Assembly (NCBI GenBank): GCA_963734965.1
Contig: CAVTJK010000003.1
Location: 434,001-498,000, forward strand
Length of the DNA: 64,000 bases
Direction: 5' to 3'
Source of the DNA: UBA4742 sp963734965
Lineage (GTDB): Bacteria > Actinomycetota > Acidimicrobiia > Acidimicrobiales > Acidimicrobilacustridaceae
Below are positions 28,003 to 38,069 of this stretch, one piece after another. The position numbers and the translations under genes are program-made. Below the pieces are notes generated by a model. That model saw only the letters and a program-made list of their open reading frames with translations. It was not told the origin of the DNA and did no database searches. The number at the start of each line of letters is the position of its first letter. Position 1 is the first letter of the stretch.

Positions 28003-28964
28003 GCGTTGACCTCGAGGAAGACGTCTTCGAGGCTCACGGTGCGGGCCGTCAGCCGGCGGACGCCGACCCCGGTGAGGACCAGCGAGTCGCGGACGACCTC
28101 GTGCAGCTGCTCCTGGTCGATTCCGGCGGTCCGGGTGACCACGAGCCGGCTGGCGTCGACGGTGACCTCGAGGCCGCGCTCGCGCAGGAGGGCGACGAGC
28201 ACGTCGGTGCGCCCGTCGACCTCGACCAGCAGGCCGCGGTCGGCCCCGGTGAGCTCGGAGATGGCGCCGGCGGCCACGACTCGGCCGCCGGCCAGGATCA
28301 CCGCGTCGTCACAGAGCCGCTCGACCTCCTCGAGCAGGTGCGAGGACAGGATGATGTCGATCCCGAACTCGGTCCCGACCCGGCGGATGAGGTGGAGCAT
28401 GTCGTCGCGCTGCACGGGATCGAGCCCGTCGGTCGGCTCGTCCAACAGCACGAGGTGAGGATCGTGGGCGATGGCCTGGGCCAGCTTCACCCGTTGACGC
28501 TGTCCGGTCGACATCGTGCCGATGGGACGGAAGCGCTCCTCGCCCAGCCCCACCTGCCAGAGGGCATCGCTGGCCCGCCCGGTGGCCTCGCGCGTCGGCA
28601 GGCCGTGCACCTCGGCGATGTGGCGCACCAGATCCTGGGCGGTCGTGTCCGGCGGCAGCGTGTGGTGCTCGGGCGAGTACCCGACCCGTTCGCGGACCCG
28701 CACGCCCGCCTTCACCGGGTCGAGCCCGAGCACGCTCAGCTGGCCCTCCGACGGCCGGTGCAGGCCGAGCATCATCCCCAGCAAGGTGGTCTTGCCGGCG
28801 CCGTTGGCACCGAGCAGGCCGGTGATGCCCCGACCGATGGTGAAGGTCGCGCCGTCGAGGGCGGTCGTGGATCCCCACCGCTTGACGACCCTCGACGCAG
28901 CGACGACCGGCGCCTGATCCCCGAGTCCACCCACCGTCGCCGACGGAACGCTGTGGTGGCTCAT
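27999..28964 (-). CDS. ABC transporter ATP-binding protein
   Basis: The 321-residue ATPase has Walker A GANGAGKT, signature MSTGQRQRVKLAQA, Walker B LVLLDEPTDGLDP and the H-switch SSHLLEE. It is the first gene of the five-gene operon (ATPase, permease, ATPase, permease, MATE) and is divergent from ilvD. The substrate cannot be inferred; the company of a MATE protein suggests export of a toxic or signalling compound. Confidence 0.92.
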   Translation of the reverse strand: MSHHSVPSATVGGLGDQAPVVAASRVVKRWGSTTALDGATFTIGRGITGLLGANGAGKTTLLGMMLGLHRPSEGQLSVLGLDPVKAGVRVRERVGYSPEHHTLPPDTTAQDLVRHIAEVHGLPTREATGRASDALWQVGLGEERFRPIGTMSTGQRQRVKLAQAIAHDPHLVLLDEPTDGLDPVQRDDMLHLIRRVGTEFGIDIILSSHLLEEVERLCDDAVILAGGRVVAAGAISELTGADRGLLVEVDGRTDVLVALLRERGLEVTVDASRLVVTRTAGIDQEQLHEVVRDSLVLTGVGVRRLTARTVSLEDVFLEVNA

Positions 28965-28973
28965 CGCCGCCCG

Positions 28974-28983
28974 AGCGTAACCT
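28974..28983. promoter_or_regulatory. Divergent -10 boxes for ilvD and the exporter operon
   Basis: Plus-strand TAACCT (28978-28983) lies 7 bases before the ilvD ATG. Minus-strand TACGCT (28979-28974) lies 9 bases before the ATPase ATG. The boxes share two bases in a 26-base gap. Confidence 0.5.
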
Positions 28984-28990
28984 CTGATCC

Positions 28991-30685
28991 ATGAGCGACG
29001 TCGACGACTCCCATGGCCTGAAGCAGCACTCGTACGAGGTCACCGATGGCTACGAACGAGCGCCGGCCCGGGCCATGCTCCGAGCCGTCGGCATGACCGA
29101 CGACGACTTCTCCAAGCCCCAGGTCGCGGTGGCGTCGTCGTGGAACGAGGTCACCCCGTGCAACCTGCCCCTCGATCGGCTGGCCAAGCGGGCCAAGGAA
29201 GGCGTGCGATCGGCGGGTGGGTACCCGCTCGAGTTCACGACGATCGCCGTGAGTGACGGCATCTCCATGGGCCACGAGGGCATGCGGGCGTCGCTCGTGA
29301 GCCGAGAGCTCATCGCCGATTCGGTCGAGATCATGCTGCACGCCGAACGGCTCGACGCCCTGGTGTCGTTCGCCGGGTGCGACAAGTCCCTGCCGGGGAT
29401 GCTGATGGCATCGGCGCGGTGCAACGTGCCGGCGGTGTTCGTGTACGGCGGATCGATCCTGCCGGGGCACCTCAACGGCCGGGCGCTCGACATCGTCAGC
29501 GTGTTCGAAGCCGTCGGTGCGTGTGCGACGGGCGCCATCACCGAGGAGGAGCTGGGCCAGATCGAGCGCCAGGCCTGCCCGACCGAGGGCAGCTGCGCCG
29601 GGATGTTCACGGCCAACACGATGGCCTCGATCGGCGAGGCGTTGGGCATGTCGCTGCCGGGCTCGGCCTCGCCGCCCGCGGTCGACCGCCGCCGCGACGA
29701 CATCGCCTACGAGTCCGGCCGAGCGGTGGTCCACCTGCTCGAGCTGGGCCTGCGGCCGCGCCAGATCATGACCAAGGAGGCCTTCGAGAACGCCATCGCC
29801 GTGACGATGGCGGTCGGCGGATCCACCAATGCCGTGCTGCACCTGCTGGCCATCGCCCACGAGGCTCGGGTGGAGCTCGAGCTCGACGACTTCAACCGCG
29901 TGGCCAAGCGCGTGCCTCACATCGCCGACACCAAGCCCCACGGTCGCTACCACATGTCCGATGTCGATCGCATCGGGGGGATCCCCGTGGTGATGCGCGA
30001 GCTGCTCGACGCCGGTCTGCTGCACGGTGACTGCCTGACGGTGACCGGCAAGACGATGGCCGAGAACCTGGCCGACCTCGATCCGCCCAAGCCCGACGGC
30101 GAGGTCGTGCACCCGCTGACCGCGCCGCTCCACGAGGTGGGCGGGATCGCCGTGCTGACGGGTTCGTTGGCGCCCAAGGGCGCGGTGGTGAAGGTCGCCG
30201 GCATCGACGTCGACCGCTTCGAGGGTCCGGCCCGGGTCTTCGACGGCGAGGCGGCGGCCATGGAGGTGATCCTGGCCGGGGGGATCAACGCCGGTGACGT
30301 CCTCGTCATCCGCTACGAGGGACCCAAGGGCGGGCCGGGCATGCGCGAGATGCTGGCCGTCACGGGGGCCATGAAGGGGGCGGGCCGGGGCGGGGACGCC
30401 GCCCTCATCACCGACGGGCGCTTCTCGGGCGGCACCCACGGGTTCTGCGTCGGTCACGTCGCGCCCGAGGCGGTCGACGGTGGGCCCATCGCCTTCGTGC
30501 GCGAGGGCGATCGCGTCAGCATCGACGTCGTCGCCCACACGATCGATGTCGAGGTCGATGAGGCCGAGCTGACCCGGCGTCGGACCGAGTGGAAGCTGCC
30601 CGAGCCGAGGTACACGTCCGGCGCGCTGGCCAAGTACGCCCGGCTGGCCCAAGGCGCGGAGAAGGGCGCCATCACCGAGGCGTGA
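28991..30685 (+). CDS. ilvD: Dihydroxy-acid dehydratase
   Basis: IlvD dehydrates 2,3-dihydroxy-isovalerate and -methylvalerate, the third common step of valine and isoleucine synthesis. The 564-residue protein has the Fe-S ligand motif SFAGCDKSLPGM, the signature QACPTEGSCAGMFTANTM, MAVGGSTNAVLHL and the C-terminal TDGRFSGGTHGFCVGH. The predicted transcript is leaderless. The stop overlaps the TPR gene start as GTGA, so the two are coupled. Confidence 0.96.
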   Translation: MSDVDDSHGLKQHSYEVTDGYERAPARAMLRAVGMTDDDFSKPQVAVASSWNEVTPCNLPLDRLAKRAKEGVRSAGGYPLEFTTIAVSDGISMGHEGMRASLVSRELIADSVEIMLHAERLDALVSFAGCDKSLPGMLMASARCNVPAVFVYGGSILPGHLNGRALDIVSVFEAVGACATGAITEEELGQIERQACPTEGSCAGMFTANTMASIGEALGMSLPGSASPPAVDRRRDDIAYESGRAVVHLLELGLRPRQIMTKEAFENAIAVTMAVGGSTNAVLHLLAIAHEARVELELDDFNRVAKRVPHIADTKPHGRYHMSDVDRIGGIPVVMRELLDAGLLHGDCLTVTGKTMAENLADLDPPKPDGEVVHPLTAPLHEVGGIAVLTGSLAPKGAVVKVAGIDVDRFEGPARVFDGEAAAMEVILAGGINAGDVLVIRYEGPKGGPGMREMLAVTGAMKGAGRGGDAALITDGRFSGGTHGFCVGHVAPEAVDGGPIAFVREGDRVSIDVVAHTIDVEVDEAELTRRRTEWKLPEPRYTSGALAKYARLAQGAEKGAITEA

Positions 30686-31578
30686 CCGAGGACCCGGCCG
30701 CCCGTCGCCAACGCGTCACCGCCCTGCTCGACCTTCGGCGGTGGGACGAAGCGGCCCTGTTGGCGTCGGAGCTGGTGGCCGCCGAGCCCACTGATTCGCG
30801 TGCGCTGTACCTTCAGGCTCGGGCCTTCGCCGGCGCCGAGCGAACCCAGGAGGCGCTGGCCGCGGCTCGCGCCAGCCAGGTCGGTGACCCGGAGTGGGAT
30901 GCGCCCGTGCGCGTCGAGGCCCGGATGTTGCTGCCGTCCAACGCGATGGGTGCGCTCTACACCGCGCGCCGGGCCGTCGGCCTGAACCCGACCGAAGCGG
31001 CCAACTGGTCGCTGCTCGCCTTCGTGGCCCAACGGGCCGGGTGGGTGCACGAGGCCGACCGGGCGGCCGCCGAATGCCGGCGGTTGGCCCCGTCGTGGCC
31101 CGAGTCGCTCAACGTCAGCGGGGTCGTGGCCCTCAAGCGCAAGTCCTATCTCGAGGCCGAGCAGTGGTTCCGCCAATCGTTGGCCCTCGAGCCCACCGAC
31201 CCGAACGTGCTGAACAACCTGGCCCTGGCCCTGAGCCGCCAGGGCAAGACGACCGACGCCATCGACCTGTTCGAGCGCAGCCTCGGGGTCGACCCGCGAT
31301 CGGGGGTGGCTCGGCGCAACCTCGGGGCGACGGTGTTCGCCCAGGTGTGGCAGGGGTGGCTACGAGCCTTGCTGCTGGCCGGCATCTTCATCGGGTTGTT
31401 CGGGCTGACGCTCGGGTCGCCGGTCATGATCATCGCCGGCGGCGCCGGCGTCGTCGGGGCCACGGGCTGGGCGGCGTGGCGTCGGCGCCATCTCGGCGAG
31501 GGTCGGCGTTCGGCGCTGCGCGACTACGAGCAGTCGAGGCGTCGGCGACGCCGACGACGGCGTCCGCCCCCCGGTTAG
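30682..31578 (+). CDS. Tetratricopeptide-repeat membrane protein
   Basis: The 298-residue protein has about five TPR-like helix pairs (for example FVAQRAGWVHEADRAAAECR, then YLEAEQWFRQSLALEPTDPN and KTTDAIDLFERSLGVDP). Two short membrane segments (WLRALLLAGIFIGLFGLTLG and VMIIAGGAGVVGATGWAAW) and a very basic tail close it. TPRs bind partner proteins. Its start lies in the ilvD stop, and the next gene, an AAA ATPase with TPR-like N-terminus, begins 10 bases after its stop, so these two probably act together. The pair has no evident role in amino acid synthesis. Confidence 0.8.
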   Translation: MTEDPAARRQRVTALLDLRRWDEAALLASELVAAEPTDSRALYLQARAFAGAERTQEALAAARASQVGDPEWDAPVRVEARMLLPSNAMGALYTARRAVGLNPTEAANWSLLAFVAQRAGWVHEADRAAAECRRLAPSWPESLNVSGVVALKRKSYLEAEQWFRQSLALEPTDPNVLNNLALALSRQGKTTDAIDLFERSLGVDPRSGVARRNLGATVFAQVWQGWLRALLLAGIFIGLFGLTLGSPVMIIAGGAGVVGATGWAAWRRRHLGEGRRSALRDYEQSRRRRRRRRRPPPG

Positions 31579-31581
31579 CAT
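31576..31581 (+). promoter_or_regulatory. -10 box TAGCAT of the AAA gene, overlapping the TPR stop codon
   Basis: TAGCAT lies 7 bases before the ATG at 31589. Its TAG is also the stop codon of the TPR gene. Confidence 0.45.
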
Positions 31582-31588
31582 CCTGGCG

Positions 31589-32965
31589 ATGGCCGATCCC
31601 GCCCAGCTGGCGCTGCTCGAGGAGGCACTGGCGGCGTCGCCCGACAACGACGAGCTGCGCCGGCTGGTGGCCCGCGAGCACCTCGAGCTGGCCGCGGACG
31701 GCGCGGACGGCTCGGAGGGCGGAGCCCGGCACGCCGGGGCGGCGCTGGCTCATGCCCAGGTGCTGCTGGGCCGGATTCCCGACGACGTCGGCGCACTGGA
31801 GGTGGCGGCGAGGGCGGCCGAGGGGTCGGGTCAACCCGAGCTGGCGGCGCGCTATCGGCGATTGTGGCGCGGCCTGCAGGACGCCGGATCCGACGCTCCG
31901 CCCGCCCCGCCCGCCCCGCCGGTGCCGCCGACGCCGCTGCCTCCCGCCGTCGACTCGGATCCCACCGCGGCCATGAAGCCGGCGCCCTCGCCGGTGCAGT
32001 GGTCGGCGGACGGGAGCCACGACGACCTGGAGGGGGAGGAGCCGCTGTGGGTCTCCTTCGGCGACGATCCGGGCGGGGCTGAGCTGGTCGAGCTCGAGGT
32101 TCCCGATGTCCGGCTCGACGATGTCGGGGGGCTCGACGAGGTCAAGGCCCGGTTGCGGACCACCTTCCTCGGTCCGATGCAGAACCCGGAGCTGCGCGAG
32201 ATGTACCGCACCTCGCTGCAGGGCGGCATGTTGCTCTATGGGCCGCCAGGCTGTGGCAAGACGTTCCTGGCTCGGGCCATCGCCGGCGAGCTGGGCGCCG
32301 GGTTCGCCTCGATCGGGCTGCACGAGGTGCTGGACATGTACCTGGGCCAGAGCGAGCAGAAGCTCCACGCCATCTTCGACAACGCCCGGCGGCACTCGCC
32401 CTGCGTCCTGTTCCTGGACGAGGTCGACGCCCTCGGGATGAAGCGTTCGAACCTGTCGCAGTCCGCAGGGCGCAACGTGGTCGTGCAGCTGCTGACCGAG
32501 ATGGACGGGTTCGCCTCGACCAACGAGGACCTGTTCGTGATCGGGGCCACGAACCAGCCGTGGGACGTCGACTCGGCGTTGCGGCGGCCCGGACGATTCG
32601 ATCGCATGCTGCTGGTGCTGCCGCCCGACGAGGCCGCCCGCGCCGCCATCCTTCGGTATCACCTGCGCGATCGGCCCCTGGCCGGCGGGATCGACCTCGA
32701 CCGCCTGGCGGCGCGCACGCCGCTGTATTCGGGGGCCGACCTCCGACTGGTGTGCGACAGCGCGGCCCAGTCGGCGCTCGAGGACTCGGTGGCGACGGGC
32801 CAGGCCCGACCGATCGCCATGAAGGACCTCGAGGAGGCGGCCAAGGACGTCCACCCGAGCACGCGGGCATGGTTCGAGGTGGCCAAGAACTTCGCCCAGT
32901 TCGCCAACGAGGGTGGACGTTATGACGACCTGCTCGAGTTCATGCGGCGCCAGCGGATGCTCTGA
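31589..32965 (+). CDS. AAA ATPase with a TPR-like N-terminal region (Cdc48/FtsH-like core)
   Basis: The 458-residue protein has a helical TPR-like N-terminus (about 1-100), a proline-rich linker, and a single AAA domain. The domain shows VGGLDEVKARL, Walker A YGPPGCGKT, Walker B VLFLDEVDALG, sensor 1 IGATNQPWDVD and the arginine-finger stretch RRPGRFDR. The AAA core is of the classic Cdc48/FtsH/katanin clade. No protease domain or membrane segment is seen, so it is probably a remodelling ATPase. The substrate may be presented by the neighbouring TPR membrane protein. Confidence 0.85.
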   Translation: MADPAQLALLEEALAASPDNDELRRLVAREHLELAADGADGSEGGARHAGAALAHAQVLLGRIPDDVGALEVAARAAEGSGQPELAARYRRLWRGLQDAGSDAPPAPPAPPVPPTPLPPAVDSDPTAAMKPAPSPVQWSADGSHDDLEGEEPLWVSFGDDPGGAELVELEVPDVRLDDVGGLDEVKARLRTTFLGPMQNPELREMYRTSLQGGMLLYGPPGCGKTFLARAIAGELGAGFASIGLHEVLDMYLGQSEQKLHAIFDNARRHSPCVLFLDEVDALGMKRSNLSQSAGRNVVVQLLTEMDGFASTNEDLFVIGATNQPWDVDSALRRPGRFDRMLLVLPPDEAARAAILRYHLRDRPLAGGIDLDRLAARTPLYSGADLRLVCDSAAQSALEDSVATGQARPIAMKDLEEAAKDVHPSTRAWFEVAKNFAQFANEGGRYDDLLEFMRRQRML

Positions 32966-33044
32966 GACCGGCTGGGACGATTGGGCGCCGTTTGGGCCTT
33001 TGAGGTTGCGCGTCGAGCGGGCGTCGTGCCAAGCTGGTCGGACC

Positions 33045-33080
33045 ATGACGATCTCGACCCGGACCCTCGTACTCACGTAG
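33045..33080 (+). CDS. ilvB leader peptide MTISTRTLVLT
   Basis: An 11-codon reading frame starts at ATG 33045 and ends at TAG 33078-33080. It contains Ile, Leu, Val and Leu codons, that is all three branched-chain amino acids. A hairpin begins at its stop codon and a terminator follows, the layout of ribosome-mediated transcription attenuation. The leader of leuB at 57297 shares the ACCCTCGTA codons and the stop-hairpin junction. Confidence 0.75.
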   Translation: MTISTRTLVLT

Positions 33081-33108
33081 CGCACCCAGCCCCCATAGCT
33101 GCGTGCGC
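33080..33108 (+). promoter_or_regulatory. Leader hairpin starting at the ilvB leader stop codon
   Basis: GCGCAC (33080-33085) pairs with GTGCGC (33103-33108), and inner CAGC (33087-33090) pairs with GCTG (33098-33101). The 5' arm begins at the last base of the leader stop codon, so a ribosome stalled in the leader would cover it. It is probably the pause or competing hairpin of the attenuator. Confidence 0.65.
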
Positions 33109-33112
33109 CTCT

Positions 33113-33144
33113 CGACCTCCCCAGCGGGAGGTCGCTTTCGTTTT
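33113..33144 (+). terminator. Attenuator terminator before ilvB
   Basis: CGACCTCC (33113-33120) pairs exactly with GGAGGTCG (33127-33134) around a six-base loop, followed by CTTTCGTTTT. It lies between the leader peptide and ilvB, so it can only act as a regulated terminator of the ilvBNC message. Confidence 0.75.
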
Positions 33145-33172
33145 CGACCCCACCCCAGCCGCAACGCCATTG

Positions 33173-33215
33173 CCGCTTGGCACCGATTCGATGTGGATTC
33201 TGTGCCAAGTGGCGG
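33173..33215. repeat. Dispersed 40-bp palindromic repeat, copy 1
   Basis: CGCTTGGCACCGATTC and GATTCTGTGCCAAGTGGC face each other around a short centre. It belongs to a family of seven copies between 33 and 54 kb. This copy lies between the ilvB attenuator and the ilvB start codon. Confidence 0.75.
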
Positions 33216-33249
33216 CCGAATGACCTGGCCAACGAGCAAGGAACGAACC

Positions 33250-34989
33250 ATGAAACTCGACGGAGGGCAAGCCCTCATCAAGAGCCTCGAGATGGAGGGA
33301 GTCGAAACGATCTTCGGACTCCCCGGAGGGGCCATCCTGCCGGTGTACGACCCGATCATCGACTCGCCGATCCGCCACATCCTGGTGCGCCACGAGCAGG
33401 GCGCCGGCCACATGGCCGAGGGTTTCGCCCACGCCACCGGCCGCCCCGGCGTGGCGATGGTGACGAGCGGACCCGGCGCCACCAACATCGTCACGCCGCT
33501 GTGCGACGCGTTCATGGATTCGGTGCCGATGGTGGTGATCACGGGCCAGGTGGCCACGTCGTCGCTGGGGACCGACGCCTTCCAGGAGTGCGACACGACC
33601 GGCATCACGATGGCTGTGACCAAGCACAACTTCCTGGTCACCGAGGCGCAGGACATCCCCCGGACCATCCGCGAGGCGTTCCACATCGCCACGACCGGCC
33701 GGCCCGGTCCGGTGCTGGTCGACGTGCCGAAGGACATCGTCGATCCCAAGAACCCCAGGTCAGCCATGGACTGGTACTGGCCCGACTCTGTCGATCTGCC
33801 CGGATACCACCCGCTCACCCACGGCGACCCCGATCTCATCCGCCAGGCGGCGGAGCTGATCCAGGCGTCCGAGCGTCCGGTGATCTACGCCGGAGGCGGG
33901 ATCTTGAAGGCCCGCGCCGCCGAGGCGCTGCGCGAGCTGGCCGAGCTGTGTGGGATCCACGTGGTCACCACGCTGATGGCCCGTGGGGCCTTCCCCGACG
34001 ACCATCCTCTGGCGCTCGGCATGCCGGGCATGCACGGCAACTACACGGCGGTGACGTCGATGCAGCGGTCGGACCTGCTCATCGCGCTGGGGAGCCGCTT
34101 CGACGACCGGGTCACCGGCAAGGTGGATGGCTTCGCACCCGAGGCCAAGGTGATCCACGTGGACATCGATCCCGCCGAGCTGGGCAAGGTCCGGCGGCCC
34201 GAGGTCGGGATCGCGGGGGATTGCCGCCTGGTGATCGAGGAGCTGATCACGGCCGTGCGCGACCTCGGAGGGCCCGAGGCGGCACCCGATCGATCGACGT
34301 GGAAGTCCCAGATCAGCGGCTGGCAGGAGACCTATCCCCTGACCTATCAGGACTCCGAGCCGGGCGACGCGCTCAAGCCTCAGTACGTGCTCGAGACGCT
34401 CCGGGACTCGACTCCCGACGACTGCATCGTGGCCTCGGGAGTGGGACAGCACCAGATGTGGACGAGCCAGCACTGGCGCTTCAACCACCCCTACACGTGG
34501 GTGAACTCCGGAGGACTGGGGACGATGGGGTTCTGCGTGCCGGCGGCCATCGGGGCCAAGGTCGGCCGGCCCGACCGGATGGTGTGGGCCGTCGACGGTG
34601 ACGGTTGCTTCCAGATGACGGCCCAGGAGCTGGTGACCGCGGCCACCGAGCGCATCCCGGTGAAGGTGGCGATCCTGAACAACGCCTACCTGGGGATGGT
34701 CCGCCAGTGGCAGGAGATGTTCTACGACGAGCGCTACTCGGAGGTCTATCTCTCACCCGACCTGCCCGACTACAAGATGTGGGCCGAGGCGATGGGGTGC
34801 ATCGGCATGCGGGTCGAGTCACCCGAGGAGGTGCTGCCGGCCATCGAGAAGGCCAACCAGATCGACGACCGGCCCGTGGTCATCGATTTTCGGACCGACG
34901 CCCGAGAGAAGGTCTATCCCATGGTTCCGTCGGGGCTGTCGAACGACCAGATCGTGGTCGATCCATCGCAGGGTCAGGGCGGGCGATGA
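33250..34989 (+). CDS. ilvB: Acetolactate synthase large subunit
   Basis: IlvB is the ThDP- and FAD-dependent first common enzyme of valine, leucine and isoleucine synthesis. The 579-residue protein has the catalytic glutamate in VRHEQGAGHMAEG, the FAD region (GSRFDDRVTGK) and the ThDP motif VDGDGCFQMTAQEL, then NNAYLGMVRQWQ. I start at the ATG at 33250, which has AAGGAA upstream; an in-frame ATG at 33220 is possible. The stop overlaps ilvN as ATGA. Expression should be controlled by the attenuator at 33045-33144. Confidence 0.97.
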   Translation: MKLDGGQALIKSLEMEGVETIFGLPGGAILPVYDPIIDSPIRHILVRHEQGAGHMAEGFAHATGRPGVAMVTSGPGATNIVTPLCDAFMDSVPMVVITGQVATSSLGTDAFQECDTTGITMAVTKHNFLVTEAQDIPRTIREAFHIATTGRPGPVLVDVPKDIVDPKNPRSAMDWYWPDSVDLPGYHPLTHGDPDLIRQAAELIQASERPVIYAGGGILKARAAEALRELAELCGIHVVTTLMARGAFPDDHPLALGMPGMHGNYTAVTSMQRSDLLIALGSRFDDRVTGKVDGFAPEAKVIHVDIDPAELGKVRRPEVGIAGDCRLVIEELITAVRDLGGPEAAPDRSTWKSQISGWQETYPLTYQDSEPGDALKPQYVLETLRDSTPDDCIVASGVGQHQMWTSQHWRFNHPYTWVNSGGLGTMGFCVPAAIGAKVGRPDRMVWAVDGDGCFQMTAQELVTAATERIPVKVAILNNAYLGMVRQWQEMFYDERYSEVYLSPDLPDYKMWAEAMGCIGMRVESPEEVLPAIEKANQIDDRPVVIDFRTDAREKVYPMVPSGLSNDQIVVDPSQGQGGR

Positions 34990-35498
34990 GCACGAACGGT
35001 GGCTCCGGGCCGAGCGGCACCCATCACACGCTCACGGTGCTGGTCGAGAACCGGCCAGGAGTGCTGGCCCGGGTGGCTGGGCTGTTCGCCCGCCGTGGGT
35101 TCAACATCTTCTCGCTGGCCGTGGCCCCGACCCACGATCCGCGTTTCAGCCGGATCACCGTCGTGGTCGACGTCGCGTCCGAGCTGCTCGATCAGGTGGT
35201 CAAGCAGCTCGACAAGCTCGTCAACGTCGTCGAGATCACCGAGCTGAGCCCGGCCGAGTCGGTGCAGCGCGAGCTGCTGTTGGCGACCGTGTCGGCGACG
35301 CCCGAGCTGCGGGGACAGGTGATCGAGTTGGTCGATGTGTTCGAGGGTCGTATTCTCAGCGTCGGCTCGGACGAGCTCACCATCTGCCTCGATGGATCGC
35401 CGCAGAAGGTGAACGATTTCGAGCAGCTCCTGCGGTCCTACGGCATCGTCGCTCTCCAGCGCACGGGCCGGGTCGCCTTGGCCAAGCTGGACCGCTGA
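34986..35498 (+). CDS. ilvN: Acetolactate synthase small (regulatory) subunit
   Basis: IlvN raises the activity of IlvB and gives feedback inhibition by valine. The 170-residue protein begins with an ACT domain (TLTVLVENRPGVLARVAGLFARRGFNI), followed by the C-terminal ACT-like domain (ELLLATVSATPELRGQVIELVD). It starts inside the ilvB stop codon, so subunit ratios are probably set by translational coupling. Confidence 0.96.
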   Translation: MSTNGGSGPSGTHHTLTVLVENRPGVLARVAGLFARRGFNIFSLAVAPTHDPRFSRITVVVDVASELLDQVVKQLDKLVNVVEITELSPAESVQRELLLATVSATPELRGQVIELVDVFEGRILSVGSDELTICLDGSPQKVNDFEQLLRSYGIVALQRTGRVALAKLDR

Positions 35499-35519
35499 CC
35501 ATCACCCCACCCAGCCTGA

Positions 35520-35557
35520 CCCTTGGCACCGAATCTGCGCAGAATCGGTGCCGAGCG
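35520..35557. repeat. Dispersed 40-bp palindromic repeat, copy 2
   Basis: CTTGGCACCGAATCTG, centre CG, then CAGAATCGGTGCCGAG. It lies between ilvN and ilvC, so it would form a hairpin in an ilvBNC transcript. There is no T-tract. Confidence 0.75.
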
Positions 35558-35629
35558 TCATCGGGCTGAACGTTCCCGCCGAGCGAATCGCAACGCTCGC
35601 CCACCAGAACCAGGACTCAGGAGCACATC

Positions 35630-36661
35630 GTGGCAAACGTGTACTACGAAAAAGATGCCGATCGGGCCTTGATCGCCGACCGCAAGGTCGCTGTGATCGG
35701 CTACGGCTCCCAGGGCCACGCTCATGCCCTCAACCTGAAGGACTCAGGCATCGACGTCCGGGTCGGCCTGCGTGAGGGATCCAGTTCGGTCGCCAAGGCC
35801 GAGGCGGCCGGCCTGGCCGTGCGGTCGATCGCCGACGCCACCGCCGAGGCCGACGTCATCATGATCCTGGCTCCCGACACCGAGCAGAAGTCGATCTACG
35901 AGGCCCACATCGCTCCCAACCTGACCGAGGGTGACACGCTTCTCTTCGCCCACGGGTTCAACGTGCGCTTCGGCCGCATCGTTGCCCCGGCAGGGGTCGA
36001 CGTGGCCATGGTCGCCCCGAAGGGCCCCGGTCACCTCGTGCGCCGCACCTACGACGAGGGCGGCGGAACGCCGTGTCTCATCGCCGTGGCCTGGGACGCG
36101 TCCGGTCACGCTCGAGACCTGGCGCTGGCCTATGCCGACGCCATCGGGGGCACGCGCGCCGGTGTCTTGGAGACCACCTTCGAGGAAGAGACCGAGACCG
36201 ACCTCTTCGGCGAGCAAGTCGTGCTGTGTGGCGGCCTCACCGCGCTCGTGCAGGCCGGCTTCGAGACGTTGGTCGATGCCGGCTACCAGCCCGAGTCGGC
36301 GTACTTCGAGTGCCTGCACGAGCTGAAGCTCATCGTCGACCTCATGTACGAGCAGGGGATCTCGGGCATGCGCTACTCGATCTCCGACACGGCGGAGTAC
36401 GGCGATCTGACGCGCGGCCCGCGCATCATCAACGAGCAGGTGAAGGCCGAGATGCGCACCATCCTCGATGAGATCCAGTCGGGCAAGTTCGCTGACGAGT
36501 GGATCGCCGAGAGCGACTCGGGGCGGCCGAACTTCAAGGAGCTCGAGCAGGCCGGTCACGATCACCAGATCGAGCGTGTCGGAGCGGAGCTGCGGGCCAT
36601 GATGCCGTGGATCTCGGCCGGCAAGACGCGCGTGCAGGACGCCTCGGGCGGTCAGGGCTGA
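35630..36661 (+). CDS. ilvC: Ketol-acid reductoisomerase (class I)
   Basis: IlvC isomerises and reduces acetolactate and acetohydroxybutyrate with NADPH and Mg2+. The 343-residue class I enzyme has the nucleotide fold GYGSQGHAHALNLKDSG, the AHGFNVRFG and APKGPGHLVRRTY motifs, and the metal-binding glutamates in FEEETETDLFGEQ and the ECLHELKLIVDL helix. The GTG at 35630 has CAGGAG upstream. It is 131 bases after ilvN and could be co-transcribed or have its own promoter. Confidence 0.97.
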   Translation: MANVYYEKDADRALIADRKVAVIGYGSQGHAHALNLKDSGIDVRVGLREGSSSVAKAEAAGLAVRSIADATAEADVIMILAPDTEQKSIYEAHIAPNLTEGDTLLFAHGFNVRFGRIVAPAGVDVAMVAPKGPGHLVRRTYDEGGGTPCLIAVAWDASGHARDLALAYADAIGGTRAGVLETTFEEETETDLFGEQVVLCGGLTALVQAGFETLVDAGYQPESAYFECLHELKLIVDLMYEQGISGMRYSISDTAEYGDLTRGPRIINEQVKAEMRTILDEIQSGKFADEWIAESDSGRPNFKELEQAGHDHQIERVGAELRAMMPWISAGKTRVQDASGGQG

Positions 36662-36752
36662 GCGAAAGTCGACTCGACGGGTCAACTTTTCCCCCATAGG
36701 CTCTCGCCACCGCGTCGAGCGCGACTCGACGGCGCCGAGGAGGAGAATCGCC

Positions 36753-38069
<1,317 letters not shown>

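Noticed and set aside
33173..33215. Dispersed palindromes as ordinary rho-independent terminators
   Set aside because: None of the seven copies has a T-tract, two lie upstream of or within operons (before ilvB and between ilvN and ilvC), and pairs occur in one gap.
36662..36752. SAM riboswitch upstream of metY
   Set aside because: The gap is only 91 bases and shows no SAM-I/IV core or paired helices, only a GACTCGACGG direct repeat and a strong ribosome binding site.
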